Assembly (NCBI RefSeq): GCF_003846175.1
Contig: NZ_ML123049.1
Coordinates: forward strand, 276,081-340,080
DNA: 64,000 nucleotides
From: Streptomyces sp. ADI95-17
GTDB lineage: Bacteria; Actinomycetota; Actinomycetes; Streptomycetales; Streptomycetaceae
Reading direction: 5' to 3'
Below are positions 48,980-57,808 of the stretch, in pieces; the first letter of the stretch is position 1; each line of letters opens with the position of its first letter. Below the pieces are notes generated by a model. That model saw only the letters and a list, made by a program, of their open reading frames with translations. It searched no databases and was not told where the DNA came from. The position numbers were made by a program, and so were the translations under genes.

Positions 48980-51907
48980 ATGACCGCGCTCATCGTCTGC
49001 CACTTCGTCCTGGCCGCCTTCGCGCGACCACTGGTACGGGCGCTGGGCAGACGCGCCTTCGTCGTCCTCGCGCTGCCACCGGCCGCCGCCACCGTGTGGG
49101 CGGCCACGCAGTGGAACACCGCGGCGTCCGGCTCCGCGGTCACCTGGACGTGGCGGTGGATGCCGGCGTACGACGTCACCGTCGCGCTGCGGTTCGACGC
49201 GCTCGCCGAGCTGATGGTGCTGCTCGCGGCCGGAATCGGCACGCTCGTCCTGCTCTACTGCGCCTCGTACTTCACCGACGGGACCCCGCAACTGGCCGGA
49301 TTCGCCGGTAATCTCCTGGCGTTCGCGGGCGCCATGCTCGCCCTCGTCCTCGCCGACGACCTGATCTCGCTCTATGTGTTCTGGGAGCTGACCACGGTCT
49401 TCTCGTTCCTGCTGATCGGGTACGACAGCGAGCAGAAACACAGCCGCCGCTCCGCGCTCCAGGCACTCACCGTGACCACCCTCGGTGGCCTCGCGATGCT
49501 CGTCGGCTTCCTGATCATCGGTCAGTCGGCGGGCACCTACCGCATCTCGGCCATCCTCGCCGACCCGCCCCGGGCGGGCCTCGCCGTCTCCGTCGCGGTG
49601 GTGCTGATCCTGTGCGGGGCCCTGTCGAAGTCGGCGATCTGGCCGTTCAGCCTCTGGCTGCCGAACGCCATGGCCGCACCCACCCCCGTCAGCGCCTATC
49701 TCCACGCCGCCGCGATGGTGAAGGCCGGGGTCTATCTGGTCGCGCGGCTCGCGCCCGGCTTCGCCGACGTGCCCGTCTGGCGGCCCGTCGTGATCGTCCT
49801 CGGCGCCGCGACCATGCTGCTCGGCGGCTGGCGGGCGCTGCGCCTGAACGACCTCAAACTCGTCCTCGCCTACGGCACCGTCAGCCAGCTCGGCTTCCTC
49901 ACCCTGCTCGCCGGGACCGGCAACCGGGACACCGCGCTGGCCGCCGCCGTCATGATCCTGGGTCACGCACTGTTCAAGGCCCCGCTGTTCCTCGTCACCG
50001 GCATCGTCGACCACGCGGCCGGCACCCGTGATCTGCGCAGACTCTCCGGCGTCGGCCGGGCCCTGCCGCACGTCTGCACGGTCGCGATGCTCGCCGCCGC
50101 GTCCATGGCGGCCCTGCCCCCACTGCTCGGATTCGCCGCCAAGGAGGCCGCGTTCGACGCGCTGCTGCACGGATCGACCGCCGACCGCTGGGCGCTGGGC
50201 ATCACGGTCGCGGGCTCGGCGCTGACCGTCGCGTACACCCTGCGGTTCGTCTGGGGCGCCTTCTTCCGCAAGCCCGGGGCCGAGGACACCCCGGTGCACC
50301 GGGTCGGCTGGGCCTTCCTCGCACCGCCCGCCCTGCTCGCGGCCTGCGGGCTGGTGCTGGGGCCGGGCGTCGGCTGGACCGACCGGCTGTTCGGCGCGTA
50401 CGCCGACGCCTTCCCGCCGTCCGCGCACCCGTACCACCTCGCGCTCTGGCACGGCTTCGGGACCGCCCTGCTGCTCTCGGCCGTCGCCACCGCGGGCGGT
50501 GTGCTGCTCTTCACGGGGCGCACCACCGTGACCCGGCTCTCCCGGCGGATCGCCTGGCCGACCGCCGACAGCGTCTTCGGACATCTGCTGCTCGGCCTGG
50601 AACGGTTCTCCCTCCAGCTCACCGGCTTCGTCCAGCGCGGCTCGCTCTCCGTCTACCTCGCCACCACCCTGCTGGTGGTGCTGGCCGGCCAGCTCACCGT
50701 CCTCGGCGTGGACCGGCCCTGGCGCGGAGCGGTGGCCCCGCGCGTCTGGGACGTCCCGCTCCAGGGTGCCGTCGCCCTGCTGACCTGCGCGGCGGCGCTC
50801 TGCTGCCTCACCGTCCGCCGCCGGATGAAGGCCGTGGTCCTGGCCGGGCTGACCGGATACGGCGCGGCGCTGCTCTTCGTCGTCCAGGGCGGCCCGGACC
50901 TGGCGCTCACCCAGTTCTGCGTCGAGACCGTGTCGATGATCGTGTTCGTGCTGGTGCTGCGGCGGATGCCGGTGCACTTCCAGGAGTCGGTCAGCACCTG
51001 GCGGCGCGCGGTGCGCATCCCGGTGGCGCTGGCCGCGGCGGCCACGCTCGGCGTGGTGGTGTGGGTCGCCTCGGCAGCCCGCACGGGCGCCCCGGCGGGC
51101 GCGGCCATGGTCGAGGAGGTCTCCCACCACGGCCTCAAGGACGTCGTGGCGACCATCCTCGTCGACCTGCGGTCCTGGGACACGATGGGGGAGTCCGCCG
51201 TGCTCGCCGCGGCGGCGGTCGGCGTCACGAGCCTGATCTATCTGCACCGCCGGACCGAGGGATCGTCGCTGCGCGAAGAGGTACGGGGACGTACCGCCTG
51301 GTCGCTGACGGCACCCGGGATGACGGGGCTGCCGCACGGCGACGAAGGGGCACCGGAGCGCGGCTGGCTCGCGGCCGGCTCGACGCTGGCGCCCGAGCAC
51401 CGCTCCATCGTCTTCGAGGTCGTGGCCCGGCTGCTCTTCCACCCGGTCCTGGTGCTCTCGGTGTACCTGCTGTTCTGCGCCGAGAACATGCCGGGCGGCG
51501 GCTTCGTCGCCGGGCTCGTCGCCGGACTCGCCCTGATCACCCGTTATCTGGCGGGCGGCCGGTTCGAACTGGCCGAGGCCGCCCCGCTCCAGCCCGGACT
51601 CTTCACCGGCCTCGGACTGTTCCTCTCCACCGGCGTCGCCCTGCTCGGCCTCGCCGACGGAACGGTCCTGCACGCCTGGACCCACCACGGCCGGCTGCCA
51701 CTGATCGGCGAGTACCACATCGGCACCCCCATCATCTTCGACTTCGGGGTCTATCTGCTGGTCCTGGGCGTGGTGCTGGACATCGTGCGCGCGCTCGGCG
51801 CCAAGATCGACCGCCAGATCGAGCGCGCGGCGGCCGAACAGGCCGCCGCCGCGGGCACCGCCGCACCACCGCGCCCGGCACCCGGCACGGAAGGCACCCC
51901 CGGATGA
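48980..51907 (+). CDS. mrpA: Mrp-type Na+/H+ antiporter subunit A, fused A/B
   Basis: This protein has about 975 residues. The N-terminal part is the NuoL/MrpA-like proton-translocating domain (YVFWELTTVFSFLLIGY, SKSAIWPFSLWLPNAMAAPTPVSAYLHAAAMVKAGVYL, with the conserved Glu/Lys/His pattern). The C-terminal part carries the MrpB-like domain PVLVLSVYLLFCAENMPGGGFVAGLVAGLALI, followed by HIGTPIIFDFGVYLLVLGVVLDIVRALG. No separate subunit B gene exists in the operon, which agrees with the fusion. The complex exports Na+ in exchange for protons and supports pH and salt tolerance. The gene ends in an ATGA overlap with mrpC. Confidence 0.93.
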   Translation: MTALIVCHFVLAAFARPLVRALGRRAFVVLALPPAAATVWAATQWNTAASGSAVTWTWRWMPAYDVTVALRFDALAELMVLLAAGIGTLVLLYCASYFTDGTPQLAGFAGNLLAFAGAMLALVLADDLISLYVFWELTTVFSFLLIGYDSEQKHSRRSALQALTVTTLGGLAMLVGFLIIGQSAGTYRISAILADPPRAGLAVSVAVVLILCGALSKSAIWPFSLWLPNAMAAPTPVSAYLHAAAMVKAGVYLVARLAPGFADVPVWRPVVIVLGAATMLLGGWRALRLNDLKLVLAYGTVSQLGFLTLLAGTGNRDTALAAAVMILGHALFKAPLFLVTGIVDHAAGTRDLRRLSGVGRALPHVCTVAMLAAASMAALPPLLGFAAKEAAFDALLHGSTADRWALGITVAGSALTVAYTLRFVWGAFFRKPGAEDTPVHRVGWAFLAPPALLAACGLVLGPGVGWTDRLFGAYADAFPPSAHPYHLALWHGFGTALLLSAVATAGGVLLFTGRTTVTRLSRRIAWPTADSVFGHLLLGLERFSLQLTGFVQRGSLSVYLATTLLVVLAGQLTVLGVDRPWRGAVAPRVWDVPLQGAVALLTCAAALCCLTVRRRMKAVVLAGLTGYGAALLFVVQGGPDLALTQFCVETVSMIVFVLVLRRMPVHFQESVSTWRRAVRIPVALAAAATLGVVVWVASAARTGAPAGAAMVEEVSHHGLKDVVATILVDLRSWDTMGESAVLAAAAVGVTSLIYLHRRTEGSSLREEVRGRTAWSLTAPGMTGLPHGDEGAPERGWLAAGSTLAPEHRSIVFEVVARLLFHPVLVLSVYLLFCAENMPGGGFVAGLVAGLALITRYLAGGRFELAEAAPLQPGLFTGLGLFLSTGVALLGLADGTVLHAWTHHGRLPLIGEYHIGTPIIFDFGVYLLVLGVVLDIVRALGAKIDRQIERAAAEQAAAAGTAAPPRPAPGTEGTPG

Positions 51908-52506
51908 CCGTCAGCGTCTCCCTCCTGGCCACCGCCGCGGTGCTCTGCGCGGTCGGCGGCATCCTCATGCTCACCCGCCCGCTCACCCGGATCCTGCTCG
52001 GCGCCGTCATCGCCGGCAACGGCATCAACCTGCTCGTCCTCGCCGCGGGGGGCCGGGCCGGCGCGGAACCACTCCTGTACGGCGTCCCGCTGGGACGGGT
52101 CACCGACCCGCTGCCGCAGGCGATCGCCCTCACCGCGATCGTCATCACCCTCGCCACCACCGCGTTCCTCCTCGCCATGGCCTACCGCAGCCACCAGCTG
52201 ACCGGCACCGACGAGGTCCACGACGACCAGGAGGACCGCCGGATCGCGCTGCGCTCCGAAGTACGGGGCGAGCGGGACGAACTGCGCGAGCGGTACCGGG
52301 CCACCGACGAAGTCACCGCCGAGGAACGCACCCGGTACCGCGAGGAGCGCCGCAGGCTGCGGGCCCGGCTGCGCGCCGACCGCGCCCTGCAGGCCCGCGG
52401 CCGGGACGCCACCGGCGACCTCTGGCACGACGTGCTGGGCGCCGACCCCGAGGACTACGCGGCCCAGCAGGACCGCCCCGACGCCGACCCGGGAGCCACC
52501 GGATGA
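51904..52506 (+). CDS. mrpC: Mrp antiporter subunit C with long charged tail
   Basis: This 200-residue protein has three membrane helices and the NuoK-like core LLGAVIAGNGINLLVLAAGG and DPLPQAIALTAIVITLATTAFLLAMAYR, which is essentially the whole of a normal MrpC (about 110 residues). An extra 80 to 90 residues follow, highly charged (EDRRIALRSEVRGERDEL... and RYREERRRLRARLRADR), probably a cytoplasmic coiled coil. This tail is not needed in other bacteria and might bind another subunit or a regulator. It is coupled by ATGA at both ends. Confidence 0.92.
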   Translation: MTVSVSLLATAAVLCAVGGILMLTRPLTRILLGAVIAGNGINLLVLAAGGRAGAEPLLYGVPLGRVTDPLPQAIALTAIVITLATTAFLLAMAYRSHQLTGTDEVHDDQEDRRIALRSEVRGERDELRERYRATDEVTAEERTRYREERRRLRARLRADRALQARGRDATGDLWHDVLGADPEDYAAQQDRPDADPGATG

Positions 52507-54155
52507 ACGCACTCGTCCCCCTGCCGGTGCTGCTGCCGCTCTGCGCCACCGGCCTGAGCCTCGCCTTCGGCACCCGCCTCAAACAGCTCCAGCGCCTCAT
52601 CAGCGTCGCCGTGCTCACCGCCGTACTGGGGCTCTCCGTCACCCTGATGATCGCCGCCGACATGCGCGGCCCGCTCACCGTCCACCTCGGCGACTTCGCC
52701 CCGCCGCTCGGCATCACCCTGGTCGCCGACCGGCTGTCCGGACTGATGCTGACCGTCTCCTCCGCCGTCACCCTCTGCGTGCTGGTCTACTCCCTCGGCC
52801 AGGGCATGGCCGACCGGGAGGAGGAGACACCCGTCGCGGTCTTCCACCCCGCCTATCTGATCCTGGTCGCCGGGGTCTCCTGCACCTTCCTCGCCGGCGA
52901 CCTCGTCAACCTCTACGTCGGCTTCGAGATCATGCTGGTCGCCAGCTTCGTCCTGCTCACCCTCGGCGGCACCGGACCCCGCATCCGCGCGGGCTCCACC
53001 TACGTGATCATCTCGCTGTTCTCGTCGATGCTGTTCCTCACCGCCATCGCCATGACGTACGCGGCGACCGGCACCGCGAACTTCGCCCAGCTGGCCGGCC
53101 GCCTCGCCGGACTCCCGCTCGGCGTCCAGACCCTGATCCAGGCGATGCTGCTCACCGTCTTCGCCATCAAGGCCGCCGTCTTCCCGCTCGCCGCCTGGCT
53201 CCCCGACTCCTACCCGACCGCACCCGCCCCGGTCACCGCCGTCTTCGCCGGTCTGCTCACCAAGGTCGGCGTCTACTGCATGCTGCGCACCGAGACCCTG
53301 CTCTTCCCCGGCAACCGGCTCGGCGACCTGCTGATGGCCGCCGCGCTCGCCTCGATGGTCGTCGGGATCCTCGGAGCGGTGGCCCAGACCGACCTGAAAC
53401 GGCTGCTCTCCTTCACCCTCATCAGCCACATCGGCTACATGGTCTTCGGGATCGGCCTCGCCACCCGGGACGCGTACGGCGGCGCGATCGTCTACGTCGC
53501 CCACCACATCACCGTCCAGACCACGCTGTTCCTGGTGGCGGGGCTGATCGAACGCCGGAGCGGCACCACCGAACTCACCCGGATCGGCGGCCTCGCCAAG
53601 GCCGCCCCACTGCTCGCCGCCCTCTTCTTCGTACCCGCCATGAACCTGGCCGGCATCCCGCCGCTGTCCGGCTTCATCGGCAAGCTCGGGCTGATGAGGG
53701 CCGGTGTCGCCGACGGCGGCGTCTGGGCGTGGATCCTCGTCGTCGGGTCGGCGGTGACCAGCCTCCTCACCCTGTACGTGACGGCCAAGGTCTGGAACCT
53801 GGCGTTCTGGCGGGCCGCGCCTCCCGGACAGGCCGCCACCGGCACCGTCCTGGAGGCCGACTCCGACGAGGACGACGACGGAGACGAGGGCCCCGACCGG
53901 ATTCCCGGCACCGGCGACGAGCCGGTCCGCCCCCGCCACCAGCCCGCCGGGCGGGCCGTCGCGGCCACCCTCCACGGACACGCCGTCACCACCACGACGA
54001 AACTGCCCCTGCCGATGACCGGGGCCACCGCGGCGACCGTCGCACTCGGCCTCGCCTTCACCGTGTTCGCGGGCCCCCTGACCTCCTACACCGACCGCGC
54101 GGCCGCCGAACTCATCGCGCGGGCCCCCTACGTACAGGCGGTGCTCGGCCGGTGA
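52503..54155 (+). CDS. mrpD: Mrp antiporter subunit D
   Basis: This 550-residue NuoM/N-like protein has about 14 helices. The conserved ion-path elements are GDLVNLYVGFEIMLVASFVLLTLG (Glu), KAAVFPLAAWLPDSYPTAPAPVTAVFAGLLTKVGVYCMLR (Lys/Pro) and QTDLKRLLSFTLISHIGYMVFGIGL. Between the last helices a cytoplasmic loop of about 60 residues is rich in Asp/Glu (EADSDEDDDGDEG), an insertion unlike the compact loops of other MrpD proteins. It forms the second proton/Na+ channel with MrpA. The gene is coupled to subunit E by GTGA. Confidence 0.93.
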   Translation: MNALVPLPVLLPLCATGLSLAFGTRLKQLQRLISVAVLTAVLGLSVTLMIAADMRGPLTVHLGDFAPPLGITLVADRLSGLMLTVSSAVTLCVLVYSLGQGMADREEETPVAVFHPAYLILVAGVSCTFLAGDLVNLYVGFEIMLVASFVLLTLGGTGPRIRAGSTYVIISLFSSMLFLTAIAMTYAATGTANFAQLAGRLAGLPLGVQTLIQAMLLTVFAIKAAVFPLAAWLPDSYPTAPAPVTAVFAGLLTKVGVYCMLRTETLLFPGNRLGDLLMAAALASMVVGILGAVAQTDLKRLLSFTLISHIGYMVFGIGLATRDAYGGAIVYVAHHITVQTTLFLVAGLIERRSGTTELTRIGGLAKAAPLLAALFFVPAMNLAGIPPLSGFIGKLGLMRAGVADGGVWAWILVVGSAVTSLLTLYVTAKVWNLAFWRAAPPGQAATGTVLEADSDEDDDGDEGPDRIPGTGDEPVRPRHQPAGRAVAATLHGHAVTTTTKLPLPMTGATAATVALGLAFTVFAGPLTSYTDRAAAELIARAPYVQAVLGR

Positions 54156-54778
54156 AACGCCTGCTCAGGCTGTCCTTCCGGAACAAGGACCTGCCGCCCT
54201 TCAGCTGTGAGTTCGCCGGTCGCCGACGACGCGTGCTCGACCTCCCGCTCATCGCCTGGCTCACCCTCATCTGGGTGCTGCTCTGGTCCAGCCCGAACCC
54301 GGCCAACCTGCTCACCGGCGCGATCGTCGCCGTGGCCGTCTGCCTGGCCTTCCCGCTGCCCCGGGTCGACCTCGGACTGCGCCTGCACCCCTGGGGCATC
54401 CTGATGCTCGCCGGATATCTGCTCTACGACATGTACACCTCGGGCGTACGCGTCACCCGGCAGATCTTCGTCGACCACCCGCACCGGGCCGCCGTCATCG
54501 CGGTACCACTGCGCTGCCGCTCCGACCTGATGCTCGCGGCCACCGCCGTGGCCGTCTCCAACGTGCCCGGCGGATCGGTCGTCGAGGTACGCCGCGCCAC
54601 GGCCACCGTCTTCCTGCACGTCCTCGACGCGGACCGGCCCGCCGTGCTCGACGCGGCACGCCGCTCCGTCTGGCGCCTGGAACGGCTGACCGTACGGGCC
54701 TTCGGCACCGCGGACGAGATCGCCCGCGTCGCCGCACCATCCCCACCGACCGCACCCGACAGGGAGGCCGACGCATGA
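54152..54778 (+). CDS. mrpE: Mrp antiporter subunit E
   Basis: This 208-residue protein has two or three N-terminal helices (LIAWLTLIWVLLWSS, LLTGAIVAVAVCLAF, WGILMLAGYLLYDMYTSG) and a soluble C-terminal domain with AVPLRCRSDLMLAATAVAVSNVPGGSVVEV, the diagnostic MrpE segment. It is required for assembly of the complex. GTG 54152 overlaps the mrpD stop, and its own stop overlaps mrpF (ATGA). Confidence 0.92.
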   Translation: MKRLLRLSFRNKDLPPFSCEFAGRRRRVLDLPLIAWLTLIWVLLWSSPNPANLLTGAIVAVAVCLAFPLPRVDLGLRLHPWGILMLAGYLLYDMYTSGVRVTRQIFVDHPHRAAVIAVPLRCRSDLMLAATAVAVSNVPGGSVVEVRRATATVFLHVLDADRPAVLDAARRSVWRLERLTVRAFGTADEIARVAAPSPPTAPDREADA

Positions 54779-55119
54779 GCGTCCCGGAGACCGTCGACCG
54801 GGCGCTGCTCACCGCGGCCGTCGTGGTCATCGTCATCGCCGGAGCGGCACTGCTCGAACGCATCCGCCGAGGCCCCTCCATGCTGGACCGCGCCATCTCG
54901 CTGGACGTGTGTGCCGCCCTGATCATCGCGGGCCTCGGCGCCAAGTCCGCCTTCGCACGGGACTCGTTCTACTTCCCGATCATGCTGGTGCTGGCCTTCC
55001 TGGGGTTCACGGGGTCGGTCGGCATCGCCCGCTTCATCGCCGTACGCGACAGACCGCCGCGACACGGCAAGGACCGGGCAGGGAACGGCACCGAAGGCCC
55101 CGAGGGGGAATCGAGGTGA
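54775..55119 (+). CDS. mrpF: Mrp antiporter subunit F
   Basis: This 114-residue protein has three membrane helices, with RRGPSMLDRAISLDVCAALIIAGLGAKSAF containing the conserved RxxxxxxDR pattern of MrpF/PhaF. A short charged tail follows. The gene lies between mrpE and mrpG with 4-nt overlaps at both junctions. Confidence 0.92.
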   Translation: MSVPETVDRALLTAAVVVIVIAGAALLERIRRGPSMLDRAISLDVCAALIIAGLGAKSAFARDSFYFPIMLVLAFLGFTGSVGIARFIAVRDRPPRHGKDRAGNGTEGPEGESR

Positions 55120-55469
55120 GCGTCTGGCTCCAGATCCTCGACCTGGCCGGCGCGGCCCTGGTCTTCGTCGGCGCGGCGATCTGCCTGCTCGGTGTGATCG
55201 GGATGCTGCGGCTGCCGGACGTGCTCTCCCGCAGCCATGCCGCGACCAAACCGCAGACCCTCGGCATGCTCCTGGTCCTCGCCGGGGTCGCCCTGCGGCT
55301 GCGCAGCGGCATGGACCTCGCCACCCTCGCGCTGATCGGCTTCTTCCAGCTGATGACCGGTCCCGTCGCCGCCCATCTGGTGGCGCGATCCGCCTACCGG
55401 ACCGGCCAGATCGACCACGGCGAGCTGCTCTTCGACGAACTGGACGAGCAGCTGACCGAGGAGAACTGA
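55116..55469 (+). CDS. mrpG: Mrp antiporter subunit G
   Basis: This 117-residue protein has three helices. GVIGMLRLPDVLSRSHAATKPQTLG is the typical MrpG/PhaG segment, and IGFFQLMTGPVAAHLVARSAYRTG follows. It is the last gene of the operon; the acidic C terminus (ELLFDELDEQLTEEN) is short. GTG 55116 overlaps the mrpF stop. Confidence 0.92.
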   Translation: MSVWLQILDLAGAALVFVGAAICLLGVIGMLRLPDVLSRSHAATKPQTLGMLLVLAGVALRLRSGMDLATLALIGFFQLMTGPVAAHLVARSAYRTGQIDHGELLFDELDEQLTEEN

Positions 55470-55617
55470 CCGGCATCACGGTCCGGCAGAAAGGCCCTGG
55501 TCAGGAGTACCCTGGAGTCACCGAGGACAATTCGCGCACCCGCTTTCAGGCCGGTGCCGCTCTCGGCGATCCACAACACCGGGCTGGTCACGACCGGCCC
55601 GGAGCAGGGTTCGCGTC

Positions 55618-56223
55618 ATGACCGCGATCATCGAGTACCCGCAGGCGGTCGAAGACCGGGCCCCTTCTTCGTTGCCGCTCCGACTCGTGCTGGCCCCCGC
55701 CGGCTCCTCCCCGGCCCTTGTCGACGGTGCGTGGTGGCCCCGCTCCCGCGACCTGACGGCGGAACTGCCGCCGCTGATGGCCGTACTCGATCCGCTCTGG
55801 GGCAGGATCACCCGGGTCACCGTCAACCCCACGTTCTGGCCGGTCGTCCCGCGCAAGGTACAGGTCGCCGGGCACCTGGTCCACGTCGGCTGGTTCAAGG
55901 CCGAACAGGACCCGCACAAACTCCTGCTGCTCTCCTACACGACCGGTCGCTGGGATCTGCTGGTGATCCCTCCGGGGACCGGCCCGGCCACAGCCGCCCG
56001 GCTGATGACTGCGGCCGCCGATCCTCTGCGGGTGCTCACCGCGAGCGGCCTGATGGACGAGGCGGAGTTCTTCCGGATCGCGGCCGAGGCCGACTGGGAC
56101 TCGACCCGGGAACTGGCCTGGGACTCCGAGGGCGGCCGGGGCGCAGCACCCCGGACGCCGGCACCCCGACGGCCCGTCCACCCGGGAACGGCCCCGGGTC
56201 CGCGGACAGGTGGCACCCCATGA
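55618..56223 (+). CDS. DUF5994-like protein
   Basis: This 201-residue protein of unknown function has the signature GAWWPRSRDLTAELPPLM near residues 37-54, a beta-rich middle (VQVAGHLVHVGWFKAEQDPHKLLLLSYTTGRWDLLVIPP) and a helical end. A disordered Pro/Arg tail follows. The family is widespread in actinobacteria and often comes in pairs. Here a paralogue follows in a 4-nt overlap. The leader has GAGCAGGG shortly before ATG 55618. Confidence 0.75.
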   Translation: MTAIIEYPQAVEDRAPSSLPLRLVLAPAGSSPALVDGAWWPRSRDLTAELPPLMAVLDPLWGRITRVTVNPTFWPVVPRKVQVAGHLVHVGWFKAEQDPHKLLLLSYTTGRWDLLVIPPGTGPATAARLMTAAADPLRVLTASGLMDEAEFFRIAAEADWDSTRELAWDSEGGRGAAPRTPAPRRPVHPGTAPGPRTGGTP

Positions 56224-56726
56224 CCACCGAGTCACGTGACCCGGCACCACTTCTGCTTCTCCAGGACATCGCCGATCAGCCGGTGGTCCCGGGCAGCGCC
56301 GTGCTGCGGATGGCGACGACCTCCAGCCGTGACGGGACCTTCGACGGTGCCTGGTGGCCCCGCTCACGGGACATCAGAAGCCAGTTGCCCGACCTGATCG
56401 AAGCGCTGACGGCCAGTCTCGGACCCATCGCACGCGTCGGCCTGGACGCGAGTGCCTGGAACGAGGCCCCGGCGCACCTCGTCGTCGGCGACCGCAAGGT
56501 CCGCATCGACTGGTCCGCCGTCGACGACAGCACCATGATCATCACCCGCGGCCACCACGACCACTTCGCGTTCCTGGTCATCCCGCCGCAGGCCTCCGCG
56601 GCAGCCGCACACACCGCGATGACCATGGCCGTACAGGACGACAACCGCACATCCGCCGAGCAGATACTCGACGCCGCCGGTATCACCCCCGCCCGGCCGG
56701 GAGCACCGCGTCGGCGGCCGATGTGA
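56220..56726 (+). CDS. DUF5994-like protein, second paralogue
   Basis: This 168-residue protein shares with the preceding gene the GAWWPRSRDIRSQLPDLIEAL signature and KVRIDWSAVDDSTMIITRGHHDHFAFLVIPP core, but is otherwise quite diverged. The two overlap at ATGA, so they are probably made together. No catalytic motif is evident. A strong hairpin ends the pair. Confidence 0.72.
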   Translation: MTTESRDPAPLLLLQDIADQPVVPGSAVLRMATTSSRDGTFDGAWWPRSRDIRSQLPDLIEALTASLGPIARVGLDASAWNEAPAHLVVGDRKVRIDWSAVDDSTMIITRGHHDHFAFLVIPPQASAAAAHTAMTMAVQDDNRTSAEQILDAAGITPARPGAPRRRPM

Positions 56727-56729
56727 CAA

Positions 56730-56756
56730 CGACCCCGGCAATATGCGCCGGGGTCG
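56730..56756 (+). terminator. 10-bp stem terminator
   Basis: CGACCCCGGC (56730-56739) pairs perfectly with GCCGGGGTCG (56747-56756) around a 7-nt loop, just after the DUF5994 pair. Confidence 0.88.
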
Positions 56757-56852
56757 CCCTTCCGGGCGGTGCACGTGAGCGTGCGCCAACCCACCTTCCA
56801 GGGTACTCCCGGGAGAACATTCGCGACATAAGGCGTGAATGGTGCGCACGGG

Positions 56853-56876
56853 CTCCCGCGTGCGGGAGGCTCCCGC
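56853..56876 (+). promoter_or_regulatory. CTCCCGC palindrome and third copy before the CysRS-like gene
   Basis: CTCCCGC (56853-56859) and GCGGGAG (56862-56868) are separated by GT and followed by another CTCCCGC (56870-56876) that can compete for pairing. Sitting 17 nt before the start codon, it may be an operator or may control translation. Confidence 0.45.
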
Positions 56877-56892
56877 GACTAGCCTCCGCATC

Positions 56893-57762
56893 ATGCTGCG
56901 TATCACCGACACCCGCACCGGCCACCTCGTGGAGATCCCCGCCGCACCGCGCCGCCTGCTGCGCAGCTGTGTCCACCTCCCGGCCCTCGGCGCCGGTACG
57001 GACGACGGCACCGGCATCGGCCCGCTGCACCTGCGCGTCCCGCTGATCGGTGACGTACTTGCCCGTACCGCGGAACTGAACGGCCTCCAGGTCATCACCG
57101 TCCTCACCACCCCCGAGCTGACGCCCGACCGGGCCCGGGCACTGGACCGGGTCATGGCGGTGCTCGGGATCCACCCCCCGACCGTCATCGGCCCCCACCG
57201 CCCCGAAGCAGCCCTGGGCGGCCCCGCCGACGTCCATGTGACCGCCGGGGACACCGATCCGGGCGACCTCGCGGACGGCGCCCGCGTCGAAGTGGGCCGG
57301 GTGGACACGACTGTGCCGGAACAGGACACCGCCGCCCCCGGGGACAGCACCGCCCCTGCGGACGACACCCCCGCCCCCGCGGACGCCGCCGACCCGGCGG
57401 ACGACACCCCAGACCCGCTGGCCGTGCGCCTGCTGCTGCTCGGCCGCCCGTACGGAACGCCGGTCACGGTCACCGGCGCCGCGCTCGCCGGGGCCGGACG
57501 GACCCTGCGCGACTGGCGCCGCTCGGTCGCCGACTGGGCGCAGCAGCCGTCCAGGCCGATCCCAGCCGACCTGCTGGGGCAGTCGCACGCGGCGCTCGCC
57601 GAGGACCTCGACGTCGCCGCCGTGCTGGCGCTGCTGGCCGAGGTGGCGGGACGGTCCGATGTGCCGGCGGGCGCCAAGTTCGAGACCTTCGCCCACCTCG
57701 ACCGCGTCCTCGGCCTGGACCTCGCCCGCGACGTCGGCCACCAGCGCCCCACGGGTCCGTGA
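56893..57762 (+). CDS. Orphan CysRS-like conserved protein
   Basis: This 289-residue protein opens MLRITDTRTGHLVEIP and has VPLIGDVLARTAELNGLQVITVLTTPELTPDRARALDRVM, which recalls the first part of the cysteinyl-tRNA synthetase core. It ends with HAALAEDLDVAAVLALLAEVAGRS and FAHLDRVLGLDLARDV, like the C-terminal helical domain of CysRS. The HIGH and KMSKS signatures are absent, so it cannot charge tRNA in the normal way. The middle (about residues 110-175) is a Pro/Asp/Ala-rich disordered insertion. The function is unknown. ATG 56893 lacks a clear ribosome binding site. Confidence 0.55.
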   Translation: MLRITDTRTGHLVEIPAAPRRLLRSCVHLPALGAGTDDGTGIGPLHLRVPLIGDVLARTAELNGLQVITVLTTPELTPDRARALDRVMAVLGIHPPTVIGPHRPEAALGGPADVHVTAGDTDPGDLADGARVEVGRVDTTVPEQDTAAPGDSTAPADDTPAPADAADPADDTPDPLAVRLLLLGRPYGTPVTVTGAALAGAGRTLRDWRRSVADWAQQPSRPIPADLLGQSHAALAEDLDVAAVLALLAEVAGRSDVPAGAKFETFAHLDRVLGLDLARDVGHQRPTGP

Positions 57763-57808
57763 ACCGGACGGCCGCGCGAACCCGGTCGGCTGCGGCGTGG
57801 CCCGTCGC

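Noticed and set aside
48598..49242. Upstream extension of the cvnA frame by over 200 codons
   Set aside because: It would overlap the divergent mrpA gene and encodes no recognisable domain. The signal-anchor begins near 48597, with a possible small extension to 48636 only.
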